The notes: generated from the letters alone by a model not told the origin. A DNA stretch of 64,000 nucleotides from Epithemia pelagica (GCA_946965045.2 OX337240.1:1302001-1366000); one strand, 5' to 3'; counted from the stretch's first letter, positions 34,001 to 44,648 are shown. Translations and numbers: made by a program.

Positions 34001-34975
34001 CTTTGGCACTTTGACAAAAGAAAGACTGCCCTCGAGAGAGAACAAATCGTTGGGGAAAATGCAACACAGCTTCTAGGGATCGTTGCTGAGCTTCTATCGT
34101 GGGATTGTCAAACATCTCAACTACAGGGTCTTGTTGAACTAGTCAAGCAAATCAGTTCCCCAGCAGTTTCTTGGAGGCTGCGGCACTCTGCGGTTGTGAC
34201 GGTTAGGAGGTTACTTCGAAACCGTGAAGTTCCAGAGGATACCCGGGTTCCAGTTTGGAGTCTTTGTTTTTCATTACTACAAGACTCAGATGCTGACGTT
34301 CGATACGTAGCATCAAAGACCATCACCGATTTTCGAACTTCAAAGATTGTTACTCTGGTGCCCGAGCACCACCTGGTCGGCTTAAAAGGAGTATCCTATG
34401 ACTCTTTTTTGTGTGAAACACAAAGATTTGGCTTCGATACTCGGCATCGATCCTCGATGATGTACAGAGAGCTCCTGGAGAGTCTTCGGACGGGAAAGTC
34501 GGACGACATTCCAAATGTGGGAACCGATCGCAAGATTTTTGAAGCAGAAGAGCCAAATTCTTACCTCGAATGTCTTTTGTACTATCAAGCCTCTTTGAAA
34601 ATGGTATTGGATCTCCCGCAGAGAAACACCGACGACACTCAAAATGAAGTTGCACTTGAATGTTTATCGCTCTGCAACGAAATTGCATGGACTATAGCAA
34701 ACGTAGCACCAGAGGCAGCGGTTGAAATGACGCGATCCAATTCTTTGTTCCCTGGATTGCATGCACTCCTTTTAGGCTGCTCTGTTATTGTGTACATGGG
34801 AATCGGAGAAAGAACGAATGTCAATGTTGAGGCCCTCGCCAATCTTTGTCACAAGGACAGTCATCCTTTCGTTCGTGGGGCTTCGCTTGTCCTGACCAAG
34901 GCAAAGAAGGATGACAAGTCGACGTATGATGGCCTCCTGGATCAACTCTTCTTGTTGCAGCGGAAAGAAATATAG
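28056..34975 (+). CDS. THADA: THADA/Trm732-like HEAT-repeat protein (DUF2428)
   Basis: Exons are 28056..32025 and 32100..34975; intron 32026-32099 is 74 nt (GTAAGT...CTCAG), giving 2281 residues. The ATG at 28056 (ACCATGG context) is used; a TTG upstream is not. DUF2428 is recognisable around residue 1445: RRSTGYGLGFLSIMRADVLT, then VRTRVHALNVLRMMALDAPL and LDPDWGVRNSSSMVFAACLL. Before and after it are HEAT/ARM-like helices (for example DPDVRLAAIKGLRTLTNR, IRKAASRALGNMASSH). Yeast Trm732 partners the methyltransferase Trm7 for 2'-O-methylation of tRNA position 32; human THADA does the same with FTSJ1. The protein is longer than human THADA, mainly through a Gln/Ser-rich N-terminal 200 residues. 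Its start lies 87 bases from the upstream ATG of the divergent PDHA1 gene. Confidence 0.85.
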
Positions 34976-35536
34976 CAATGAGCGTCTTTTACAGAGCAAC
35001 AGAGCTCATGAGCGAAGCCTTCCTCAGCTAAGTGCAAGAATCAAAGACCAATCCTCATCAGTTGTTCTTTCACAGGACCAGGCCACGGACACAGGTTGAA
35101 ACGAGGAGATTGTCTTGATTCTGCGATGGTGGCAGATTGTGTGGAATAGGCACATCGATGCGTGAATATGGCATGTGAAGTTGGCGATTGGGCTTGTGAT
35201 GGTGTTTTCTGCTGTCCGTTGTTCGACGGAAACAAGAGATTGGATATTTTCACTCCATTAATTTACTACTCCTTCCATACAACGTCAAATCTATTCAAGG
35301 CATCAACCATAGGTGCAGGCCTCTCCCTTTCCTATGAGATAAACGACAGGAAAATGGAATTATTTCCCTCCAAACTACTCCTACTCCTTCCTCAGTGCGC
35401 TTGCGTCGGTCATCCTAGCTATCATAGCATAGTGGTTGGTCGCGTATTTCGTTCATGCACAGCGGTTTCACAATTCACAACAATTCGAATGCTGTTTTTT
35501 TTCTAAACATCGATTTTATGTTCTCATCGCTCCAAG
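34976..35536. other. Intergenic spacer
   Basis: About 560 bases between tandem plus-strand genes. A 114-codon open frame at 35162-35506 has no recognisable domain and no good start context. I regard it as chance. Confidence 0.45.
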
Positions 35537-36538
35537 ATGTCGGCTATCGATTTCCAAAGTCTTATGAAAGCAGAACGGAAGAAGCACCACCGTGGAAGAC
35601 GTCGCCCAGAAGTCGTCGGTGATAGTCACAGCCCCATTGAAGAGCGTAGAGAGGAACAACAACGTCCCAAGTCACCAACATATCCTCAATCTCTGTCTCT
35701 GCCGTCCTCAGCATTCTTGACCAGCTTTGATCGATCCCTACATTTGGTATCCCGCGATCCCGCAAGTATCTACTATGTTCCCAGTTTTCTTTCCGGTGAA
35801 TATGAGAAGAAACTGTTAGATTGGCTCTTGACAGGCATACCCAGGAATCCAGTTGAATCCTGTTCCGACGCTCGTCATTCCAATGGCAAATGGACGCAGC
35901 TAAAATATGCTGGACGACGTGTGGCGCTGTTTGACTCTAGAATCCAACCCTTCCCAGATGCTTTAGCGAGTTTGGCCAAAATACTTTCTGACATGATATT
36001 ACTCCCTTTGATGACAAATAAGCCCGACAACCACGAAGCAACATCACCATCATCCACAACGCCAAGAAAGAACGACCTCTCTTTTGAAATTAATCACATT
36101 CTGATCAATGATTACGCGAATGCCGACGTGGGAATTTTACCACATACGGACGGACCTGCGTACGAACCGTGCACGATTACTCTTAGCATGGCCTCGAGTA
36201 CTCGTCTCGAGTTTAGCAGACGGAATCAGTACCAAGGGTTTGAGCTAAGAGTTGATGAGGACTTGCATAATCCCTCATCAAGAGAACGAAACGGCATTAT
36301 CGATCAAACTCAGCCACTTCAGGTTTGGCTCGAACCTGCCTCGTTGGTTGTGTTTTGTAACGACGCATACTCTGAGTGGCTTCATTCTATCCCAACTTCT
36401 GATTCATGCGGTACTGTTGTTGATGTGCAACAATGTCTCAATAAGAATTTGTTGGGCGAAACGAAAAGCATCTATCAAGATTCCACGGAACGTCGCGTCA
36501 GTTTAACCTTTCGAATAGCACGGCACTCATTCATATGA
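35537..36538 (+). CDS. ALKBH6: ALKBH6-like 2-oxoglutarate/Fe(II) dioxygenase
   Basis: A single-exon protein of 333 residues from the ATG at 35537. The AlkB fold is clear after a basic N-terminal 60 residues: IYYVPSFLSGEYEKKLLDWL, then NHILINDYANADVGILPHTD, GPAYEPCTITLSMASSTRLE, and a C-terminal RRVSLTFRIARH. Iron ligands are H203 and D205 (HTD) and probably H283 (WLHSIP); the Arg of RRVSLTFR should bind 2-oxoglutarate. The 'PHTDGPAYEP' form is typical of ALKBH6. The substrate of ALKBH6 is not firmly settled; nucleic-acid demethylation or repair is the family role. No organelle signal is seen. Loops rich in Ser and Pro after residue 165 lengthen it relative to human ALKBH6 (about 238). Confidence 0.85.
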   Translation: MSAIDFQSLMKAERKKHHRGRRRPEVVGDSHSPIEERREEQQRPKSPTYPQSLSLPSSAFLTSFDRSLHLVSRDPASIYYVPSFLSGEYEKKLLDWLLTGIPRNPVESCSDARHSNGKWTQLKYAGRRVALFDSRIQPFPDALASLAKILSDMILLPLMTNKPDNHEATSPSSTTPRKNDLSFEINHILINDYANADVGILPHTDGPAYEPCTITLSMASSTRLEFSRRNQYQGFELRVDEDLHNPSSRERNGIIDQTQPLQVWLEPASLVVFCNDAYSEWLHSIPTSDSCGTVVDVQQCLNKNLLGETKSIYQDSTERRVSLTFRIARHSFI

Positions 36539-36896
36539 AGCGAAATAATGAAGTACTGCCATAAACTATGATACTTTACCCAAAGATACTAAACTGGGTA
36601 TACCAGGCGCCATATTCGTAGCATATGCTCCTTGCGTTCAGGAATGAGATACTACTGTCTATTGTGAAATCTTCATGGACATAGGGATCAGGTCTCGAAA
36701 AAAGAAACCTTGATTGGCTTTTCCCCAGCAGGGCATCTATCGAAGTCGCATTCTGCATTCTGGCAATCATTAGAGCCACCGTCAAGCCAACCTCAAGGCA
36801 ATGTCAACATCGAGCCCTGTTGGTCCCCTGATTGTTTGTTGTTTGTGTCATGGATCCACTTTTTCAATTCAGCTTTTTATTTTGGTTGTTGCAACA
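36539..36896. other. Intergenic spacer
   Basis: This spacer lies between ALKBH6 and the HMG-box gene on the same strand, and presumably holds the promoter of the latter. The HMG frame is open back to an ATG at 36801, but that extension is hydrophobic and unlike an HMG protein. Confidence 0.4.
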
Positions 36897-37691
36897 ATGG
36901 ATGTTACCACAACGATGACGAACGGCAAACCCCATCAAAGTGGTGAAGCGTCTGTGGAAGAAGTTCAGAACGTATCTTCTGCAGAAGACGAGAAAAAGCC
37001 GCGGCGTGCTCTTACGGCTTACAACTTCTTCTTCCAGGCAGAGCGCCAACGACTCCTTAACAACACGGATGGGACGCAAATGGGGGAAAAGAAGAAGCTC
37101 GGATTTGCTGGCCTAGCACGACACATTTCTTCCAAATGGAAAAACCTTAACTCGGTGGATAGGCTACCTTACGAGCAAATGGCCGGAGTAGAGAAGGATC
37201 GGTACAACCGAGAGAAGAAAGAATGGAAGAAGGCCAAGAAGGAGCGAACGAAGACACTAAAATCCAAAGGAAACGAGGCTTGCACTCCACAGAAACGCGG
37301 TGGAGTGCCTTCTCACGTCTCCACATCGAAAACTCGAACCCCAGCGGCGCGGTTACCTATAATACCATCTGAAACAGAATCGATGCCTCCTCCATTTTCT
37401 CGGAATGATGTGTCTCTTGAATCGATCCTGAATGATGCTGTCGTGGTCGGATCAAATGAAGACGTGAAGCAAGTACCGGGGAGTTCTATTCACTCTTTGA
37501 ATGATGTCGACTCCCTGATGATGGGTGATAATACCTCAAAAGATGAAGATGATATGTTGGCTACTGATGCTGGTGCCCCTCAGCAAGTATTATCGTGTCA
37601 GTCGACGAACACAGACATTCAAGCAATGCAAAATTTGGCTACTGAACTTGGGGATGATTGTGTTCAGTATGTCATCAGTCTGTTTCATTAG
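36897..37691 (+). CDS. HMG-box protein
   Basis: I use the ATG at 36897 (MDVTTTMTNGKPHQ), which gives 264 residues. An ATG at 36801 in the same frame would add 32 residues, largely hydrophobic (LIVCCLCHGSTFSIQLFILV), which is odd for a nuclear protein. The HMG box spans about residues 33-110: EKKPRRALTAYNFFFQAERQ, then KKKLGFAGLARHISSKWKNL and LPYEQMAGVEKDRYNREKKE. The 'P..A.naYnfF...eR' start and the Trp in SKWKNL are conserved. The tail is Ser/Asp-rich, possibly an acidic regulatory region. A single box with no sequence-specificity hallmark suggests an architectural DNA-binding protein. Similar small HMG proteins are numerous in diatoms. Confidence 0.8.
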   Translation: MDVTTTMTNGKPHQSGEASVEEVQNVSSAEDEKKPRRALTAYNFFFQAERQRLLNNTDGTQMGEKKKLGFAGLARHISSKWKNLNSVDRLPYEQMAGVEKDRYNREKKEWKKAKKERTKTLKSKGNEACTPQKRGGVPSHVSTSKTRTPAARLPIIPSETESMPPPFSRNDVSLESILNDAVVVGSNEDVKQVPGSSIHSLNDVDSLMMGDNTSKDEDDMLATDAGAPQQVLSCQSTNTDIQAMQNLATELGDDCVQYVISLFH

Positions 37692-38204
37692 CTAACCATA
37701 CATTGTCGCGTGAACGGAATCGCTCACGGATGCCTTCCCATCACAGCCGACCTCGTTGAACGAAGTCGTCCAAAGAATTTTTGACCACGGTCCTTGTCGT
37801 GCATTTTTCGTAGTCTTCTCCTTTTGTGGAAGTTGATTTGGCAGGTACTTCTTCTTCCTCGATATACATGTATCTAGATGTTTTCATTTTTTAATCAACA
37901 ACCTTTCTGCTATTTTAAAAGCAGCTCTACTAAGTTATTGGTCATCCCCCGTGAAAGGTCTCGCGATTTCCTGTCACTTACTCCTATTTATTTTGTCTCA
38001 ATGTCTGTAGTCAATGAGCATCGCCTATTGACTGCCTTTTCCATCTCAAATCATATTGATTGCGTTTGGTAGTAGACATAAAGTTCTGATGCATGATATT
38101 GACTGTGTTTGTGTAGAAGACGCAACGCTGCGATGAACAGAGCACAGGAAGCAATCGGCGACCCTCTCAAAACTACAGTTGACCTATAGTAACGTCTGGC
38201 GAAT
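37692..38204. other. Convergent intergenic spacer
   Basis: 513 bases between the 3' ends of the HMG-box and DUF6824 genes. No gene or RNA is recognised. Confidence 0.5.
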
Positions 38205-40997
38205 CTACATCATGCCGCTTGGGCTTTTCCATGTTGCGCCACGAACCCGTTGTTCCATGGGCGTTTCTTCGTGGTCATCCAAGAGTGAAGTACTGCTCCG
38301 TTTTGTTCCAACCATCGTACTTGCCGTTGTCGTACTGCTCGTTGGACCTGGCGGTGGAGGAGGAATTCCATCCAAGGTATTACTTCGCGGCTGCATACCA
38401 ACCGACGGAGGAGGGGGCACAGTATCGAGTTTGGGTTCGGCTGGGTCGCTCTCTGATGAACCTCCAAAAAATGAAGTGAGACCTGAGTAAAGTTTCGCCG
38501 GACTTCCAGCGAGTTTCAGTAGGGTTGCCGAAACACTCTGTTCAAGTTCTGTCGGTGCAGGAAGTGTTTCCATGTCCTGAGCCGACGAAGATAGCCCAGC
38601 CTTTTCTTGCGGACCAGCGACTCGAAACGGCTGCGATCCGTTCTGCATTGTGGGGACCATGGAACCACCGTCTCCGTTTGGTCGCAACGAATCCATCGAA
38701 GCCGCTGCTCCCCCATTGTCGGAAGGGTCATTTGCACCGACTTTCATGGGAGGAATAGTTGTTATTTGAACAGGATCAATGCGTGGAGGTGGGACATTGA
38801 TAATTTTTGGAGCTACATCCCGCTGGAAAGCGCTTATTGTAGGTCTTGTCATCTTTGCTGGTGCTGATGCAACATTCCCCGTAAGTATCGAGTTATTTTG
38901 ACCACCAGATGGCATAGCGCTCCCTCCACCACCAAGCGTCCCAACAGGTTCCGGGGCTGGTGGCGCCGTTTCAGTTCGAGCAGAGGCAGGAACCGGCCAA
39001 AAAGATGTTAACCAATCCGACATTTGGCTTGTTAAGCGAGTCAACGGAAGAACAGGCGGCGGTGCTGGGGCAGGATTGGGAGGAAAACTCGATGCAGTGG
39101 AAGTATTCGAGGCTCCTGGAAGAGCCGATTGGAGCCCTCCTGAAGAGTAAAGGTTCTGGTCAGGAAGAGATGTCGAAAGTGCATATGGTGACGGTGTCAA
39201 GCTTCCGTAAATCCCTGCCCCAGAGGGTTGTGACAACTGGTTTACGTCATTAAGTTGAAGCAGCCCTTGTTTTTGTTCTGCAGCTGAAAATTGTTGTTGT
39301 TGCTGTAGCAGCTGCTGTTGCAATCTTTGCTGTTGCTGCAGTTGAATCTGTTGTTGTTGCTGTTGCTGCATCTGTTGTTGCACTGCTTCTTGTTCTTGTC
39401 GTTGCATTGGTGGCTGTTGAGCAAGCCCAATGAGCTCACGAGCACTCGTCCCTCTCCAACCATTTTGCTTGGCTACTCCACCATTCAAATTGTTAAGCTT
39501 CGTAGGATATTTTCTGGTCATGTTGTCCACCCCGTTCGGCAATGGTCGTGGTTCCAGTGCGGCTGGAATTCCCCCAAGTCCCCAGTTTTCGCTCTGTTCG
39601 AGCAGTAGCCTCGTTTGCTTTAACAGACGGAACATGGATGATTCACGCTGATCTAGACTTGGAGGCAGTGGTACAAGTTCTTCCTCTTCTTCCCCATTTG
39701 GTTTGAATCGTTTGGTTTGTTGTTGTTGTTGCGGTTGTTGTGACGAATATGCAGGTGTTTGCGATGCCATGAGTCGCTTCTTGAGTGGCGGAGCCGTCGT
39801 GTCCTTGAGAGACGCAGCCAGGTTGTTTCCACCAAAGTTGAGGGCTGGAGCTGCCGCCCGCGGGGCCGCGGCTGGTGGAACCGCAGCGGCCGTGCTTCCC
39901 GCTGTGTTTCTGGTGGATGGGCCCTTATTATTACTACTACTACTGTTTGTCCCCTGAGTGGCATGGGCAATGGCAACATCGGCTAAATCGGCCAAGTTGG
40001 GTGCTTTGACCCTTCCCGAAAACTGTTCCGGTACACGCATCATGGGTGGTGGTGGTGCATCACCAGAAGAATCTATTCCCCCCTTTTTATTATTGGAGTC
40101 TTGTTGTTGTTCGCCGTCTCGTTCTCGTTCTCGAAGGCCTTGAGATGTCTTGTCGACGGCTCGTTTGTAGGAAACTTCAAACCAACTACCATCATTCTGA
40201 TTCCGGTCCAAGAACCGGCCACCCTGTTGTTCTACAGCCTGTACAATGGCTTTGCTGACGAGCAACTTGGTATGCTTTGGACACGCCCGGTAGAGAGGTC
40301 GGTTACTTTTAACCAATCGCCTAGGGAGTTGTACAAATACACAAAAGAATAACGAAACACGGACAAGATGCAAGTATGAGACTCATGTCCCATACGATCA
40401 CATATACTTCCAACAATTGGGTAGCAACATATGGGTGGTCACACATACCGATACCAATCGTTACCCGGATGGTGGTTCTGCACAAGGATCGATTTTCATT
40501 TAAAGAAAAGAAGCAGTACAAATACAAATGGTGAGGTCGATCAAGAAAGAGGGCATTCACTCTGTTTCTTTGCTCCTGGTAGTCATAAATCAAACAGAGA
40601 CAGTATCTGGAATGACATTTGGAACCATGCAATAGCCGTCACACAGACAAACAAACAGCCGTCGGAATGCCTTCCCTCCAATCTATTCCAATTATCGATC
40701 TATAAGATCATCCTGTGTCTTGCATTGTATTTGTAAAAACTGCAAACCATGCGTATTTGCACGAACGTACCGACATGCCGCCTCGTCCGCACAAGACATC
40801 CTATACGCAACAAAACCAGAGTGAGAGAAAAGGACGTAATGCGACAATATAGAATATCAATCCGGCTCTCTGGTCCAAGATATAAGATCCTCTCGAGAAG
40901 ATGCCTCGCTGTTGTTGTGACTTACCAGTTCACCAGGTTCTGTAATCCGTTCCTTGTGGTTCCCATTGTCCGCGTCATTCTCATCCGCCGACGACAT
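38205..40997 (-). CDS. DUF6824-domain protein with polyglutamine tract, four exons including two micro-exons
   Basis: Exons (minus) are 40997..40926, 40800..40771 (30 nt), 40477..40449 (29 nt) and 40320..38205, giving 748 residues. All junctions are GT..AG (GTAAGT/ATAG, GTACGT/GCAG, GTATGT/CTAG) and phases close exactly. The join rebuilds the domain: EPGEL-DVLCGRGGMS-NHHPGNDWYR-RLVKSNRPLYRACPKHTK. It then continues IVQAVEQQGGRFLDRN and AVDKTSQGLRERE. DUF6824 is abundant in diatoms and of unknown biochemical function; a nuclear or regulatory role is often guessed. Downstream is disordered sequence with a polyQ region of about 50 residues (coded at about 39275-39420) and Pro-rich stretches. Starting at the long last exon alone would lose the GRGG and HHPGN motifs. 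The ATG at 40997 has an ACA context. Confidence 0.85.
39275..39420 (-). repeat. CAG/CAA (polyglutamine) tract inside the DUF6824 gene
   Basis: On the minus strand this stretch codes mostly glutamine, with scattered L, M, R, I and E. CAA and CAG are mixed, so it is not a pure triplet expansion. Length variation between strains is likely. Confidence 0.8.
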
Positions 40998-41512
40998 TGT
41001 GAACCGAGACGCCGTCTTCTTGTCGCTCCAGTCGTTGTGTTTTTCAATTTGTTGGGAAGAAAGAGCTGCCGTGTGAGATTGGATGGTAAACTCAATGTCC
41101 AAGTGGGAATTGGGCAGAAAAAGAGATAATTGGAGGCGGCGTTCGATGTTGCTTGGCCCAATCTTGCGCTGTTGTTCTACGTTGCGTGGAAAGCCGCATG
41201 GTACGGAGAAAAACGGTTCGGGGGCAGAACTATTCTTCTTCGGGGGAAATGAAGAATGAAAACCGGAAGACGAAGCTCTTTTAACGTGAGTTGTTCCTCG
41301 GAAAATGATCTCGCCGAAAAGAAACGAGGGCGAAGATCCATAATATTTGGGAGCCTGAGAGAGTGGGGGCCATCATTCGTGTTTGTTCACAGATCGATCA
41401 CACTCCGACATCATTCGGACATACTTTAAAATTTTAAATGTGACGTCACGACAAACCGAAAAGCGACGGCTGCTCAACCAAAATCCAAATCAACTCCCAA
41501 CAGTGCTCCACC
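40998..41512. promoter_or_regulatory. Divergent promoter region with a TGACGTCA palindrome
   Basis: 515 bases between the divergent starts of the DUF6824 and WDR5-like genes. A perfect CRE-type palindrome TGACGTCA lies at 41441-41448, 65 bases before the WDR5-like ATG. In diatoms TGACGT elements are reported as bZIP targets in CO2/cAMP-responsive promoters. Function here is inference; one copy per 64 kb is expected by chance. Confidence 0.3.
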
Positions 41513-43212
41513 ATGGCGACAATGAAGAAGCCAACTGGCGAATATACAGAAGAGGACGAGGATGAAGACGAACAGGTCGATGAATTGATGGATGATGAAG
41601 ATGATGAAGACGGAGACGAGCAAGTTCGGTCAAGTATGAAGAAAGGGGTGATGCGGACCAGTGGCGTGAAAAGGGAAGACAGCCGCGAAGAGGAGGGTGA
41701 GGATGAGGCGAAGCGTCCAAACAAGGACAAGGGAGCAGTGAAAACGAGTCGCCCTCCTAAAATTTTAGAAATACCGGAACGGCCATCGAAGAGAAGCAAA
41801 CCAGAGAAGGGAGAAGATGACGACAATATTGAGGATGACGACGATGAGGAGGATGAAGATGACGATGATGAAGATGACGAAGATGATTACAGAGACGAAC
41901 AATTTGAAAGCTGGAAATCGAAAATTGATACCAAACAGCCGCCACCGGAAGCCGACAAGACACCTTCTCAGTCAACAATCGATAAACTAGTCGTCCACAT
42001 GGATGAGAATGATGATGAAGACGATGGTGATGAATCCAGCAAAGACATGTATGTCCCATTGCCAGGCTATGGTGAGCACAAAAGAGCCGTCTCGAGTGTG
42101 AAATTCGCACCATCTCGAATGATGAAAAAGGATCAGCCGACAGCGGCGCTGTGTGCTAGCAGTTCGGCGGATGGATATATAAAATTATGGAACGTGCAAA
42201 ATAGACTGCGAGGTGGAAAGGGGCAAAGACAGTCTTCCGAACGGAATCTCTTAGAACCCACGGTGACCTGTGGGGGGCATACAAGAGGAATTAATGATAT
42301 TGCGTGGAATCCGATTTCGCCTTTCCTTGCTTCTGCCTCGGATGACAAGACGGTATGTTTCGTTGGTCCTTGTGCACGAAACGGTATGTGAGGCTATCCT
42401 AACGAAATCTGCGTTTTTCATCCTGTTGTATCAAGGTGAGGCTTTGGGATATGTTGACTGGAGAAGCTCTGGTCGAATACAGAGGACACGACAGTTTTGT
42501 TTTCTGCGTTGATCAATACCAACATATGATTGTTTCGGGAAGCTTTGATGAAACTGTTAAACTTTGGGATGTACGTGCTTGTATTTATCGATCGTATTGA
42601 TGATTTTCGACTTTTCCTCGGATTTATGCTCACTTCTTCAGTTTTCCGTGGGGAAAGATTCGTTCCGGGGACTGTGTATCTACATTGCCGGCACACAGCG
42701 ACCCAGTGACTAGTGTCAGCTTCAACCGGGATGGAACTGTGGTGTGTACCGCCAGCCATGACGGGTTGATTCGATTATGGGACGTGGCAACAGGAGAGTG
42801 TCTCAAAACCATTTACGCAGCTGGCAACCCGCCTGTATGCAATGCAAAATTCAGTCCCAATTCAAAGTATGTTTTGGCTGGTACATTGATGGATGCCACA
42901 CTACGACTCTGGCCAGTCAACCGGACTGGAAGCAACTTGTGTGCGAAAACATACAAATCTGAGATGCACACCAATGTCAAATATTCCATTGTGGCCGATT
43001 TCACCCATGACGGAAATATTATAACGGGGTCCGAAACAGGAAAAGTAGTCATTTACGATCTGCAAACCGAGAATGTCCTTCAAGTGCTGGATGGCCACGA
43101 GGATGCCGTTCTCGCCGTTTCAGCACACGACAAGCTACCTTTGCTAGCGAGTGGCGCCATGATGAACGATCGCAAGGTTCAGTTTTGGGCTCCACGGAGT
43201 TTTAAGTTCTAG
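41513..43212 (+). CDS. WDR5: WDR5-like WD40 protein with acidic N-terminal extension
   Basis: Exons are 41513..42352, 42436..42570 and 42658..43212, giving 509 residues. Introns are 42353-42435 (GTATGT...TCAAG) and 42571-42657 (GTACGT...GAAAG). Joins give ASASDDKT-VRLWDMLTGE and ETVKLWD-IRSGDCVSTLPA. The second acceptor was chosen because the nearer TTCAG breaks the frame. After about 180 acidic residues (long D/E runs, KR patches) come seven WD repeats. TLPAHSDPVTSVSFNRDGTV, GLIRLWDVATGECLKTI and FSPNSKYVLAGTLMDATLRL follow WDR5 closely. WDR5/Swd3 is the core scaffold of COMPASS/MLL histone H3K4 methyltransferases. Animal WDR5 (about 334 residues) has only a short N-terminal tail, so the acidic tail here is unusual. 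Confidence 0.85.
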
Positions 43213-43504
43213 AGCTAACCAGGGGCACAACCTTATCTTCAATGTAACATCAGTTATCGTTCTCAAGGTTGTCGTACAAAGATACTTCTCACCGTCGTTC
43301 AAGGATGCTTCTTGAGATGGTGGAGGAGATGCCTAGGTAGCTTTTCTTATTCGCTTTTTACATATTATGAACAAGTATCTTTATAGAAAAAGGAAACGAA
43401 TTCATGGAAAGCTCACTACCTTGCTAGTCTGATGCCAGCTACCTACATGAGCAAAACATGTAAATCGATTCAGAGCAAGGGTACAACTATCGAGACAAAG
43501 GAAC

Positions 43505-44023
43505 TTAGTGGTACAAAAATGCCCAATAGTATTCTCCAGTCGCCAATGAGTAGACAGCACGACCTCCCAAGGCAAACACGCCAGCGGACCAAACGAGAGT
43601 CAAAACCAATGATTTCTTATCCAAGACATGATATTCCGGGTAGGGGCGGCCCTTTTGCTCCGATTCCAAACGTTCAAACGCCCAATCTTGAGCATTCTCC
43701 AAATAACGATCCATGTTCCCTTGCGCGACGACACGAGACACCTTGTCCGTAGCCATGAACTTCAAAACACCTTGTTCGTAGTCATCGGGGGTGAAAACAC
43801 GGCTGAAGAAAGGCTTGGGTCCACGCAACAAAAGGCTTTTCCATGGAGCATATCCTCCCTCTGGTCCTTCCTCAGGAGATGATGGACTCCACTTGCCAGT
43901 GCTCTTGTCAAACTTGGGAGCCATGGAGAGACCTGCATTGTCACGGATCGCCGTAGTCCGGGGGCACACGAAGGCCTGGACGACGCTGACCAACGCAAGA
44001 AGCAACAAAAACAATCGGTTCAT
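43505..44023 (-). CDS. Plastid-targeted small membrane protein, unknown function
   Basis: I use the ATG at 44023, which gives 172 residues (an ATG at 44101 adds 26). The N-terminus is a bipartite plastid presequence of the secondary-plastid type: MNRLFLLLLALVSVVQA as signal peptide, then F right after the predicted cleavage site (VQA/FVCP), followed by an Arg/Thr-rich transit-like stretch (RTTAIRDNAGLSMAPKF). This is the 'ASAFAP' rule known for diatoms. The mature part is charged and soluble (KPFFSRVFTPDDYEQGVLKF). One hydrophobic segment lies near the C-terminus (SLVLTLVWSAGVFALGGRAV) before a short YYWAFLYH end. A thylakoid or envelope anchor is inferred. I do not recognise the family. Confidence 0.7.
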   Translation of the reverse strand: MNRLFLLLLALVSVVQAFVCPRTTAIRDNAGLSMAPKFDKSTGKWSPSSPEEGPEGGYAPWKSLLLRGPKPFFSRVFTPDDYEQGVLKFMATDKVSRVVAQGNMDRYLENAQDWAFERLESEQKGRPYPEYHVLDKKSLVLTLVWSAGVFALGGRAVYSLATGEYYWAFLYH

Positions 44024-44648
44024 CGTCAAAGGAGCTGTTAGAATTACAGATATGAGGTTGGTTGAACATGTTGCGCGTTGGCGAAAGAAAGAAAGCCACA
44101 TCCGAAACCCTTTCAGTCACCGTCACTGCTCATTATTGACTTTACTATACCGATACAATACGGAACCGATGAAGCGTAATAATGCGTTCGTGTTATCAGC
44201 GACCCAAAGGCCGTGAAAAAATCGGAAATTACCCCAACTACCTATATACCTCCAGAGCCCGCAATAGGAAAAGAGACAATCAAACATGATTAGTCAAGAT
44301 CGTTACGGCAATGGACAACACTGGGAAGGTTACCGAGGTTTTCACGATCACCCCTTGCAAATCGAGCGTCAACATGAGATACGAGATACAGCAACTGGAT
44401 CCCTCCCCGTCATAGGCTCCCAAAAGAGCAAGACCAAAGAAAGCTGATACATGGGACAACGTCAATCCACTACACTTTGACAGAAGTCTACATTGGAAGA
44501 CTAACTCAACTCAATTTGAGTGCAAGCCTTCTCAAGCAAGTGACACCAAGTGTTAAATGACCACCAGGAAGTGCTCTACATCTGCATAGATACGATCAAG
44601 ATCGTCATCCGAAGACCATTCTTTCACCGTGGTATGTATATCGACTTT
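44024..44648. other. Intergenic region
   Basis: 625 bases between two minus-strand genes. It holds the promoter of the plastid-protein gene and the 3' end of the CCT gene. A 61-codon frame at 44280-44465 has no features. No gene is supported. Confidence 0.5.

Noticed and set aside
36801-36896. Signal or membrane segment before the HMG box
   Set aside because: The hydrophobic stretch is only present if the upstream ATG is used; an HMG-box protein starting at 36897 is more plausible.
39275-39420. Possible satellite or CRISPR-like repeat
   Set aside because: It is a mixed CAG/CAA polyglutamine tract within a coding exon, with no spacer structure.
42643-42657. TTCAG acceptor near 42641 for the last WDR5-like exon
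   Set aside because: Using it shifts the reading frame; the GAAAG acceptor ending at 42657 gives the expected WD-repeat sequence LWD-IRSGDCV.
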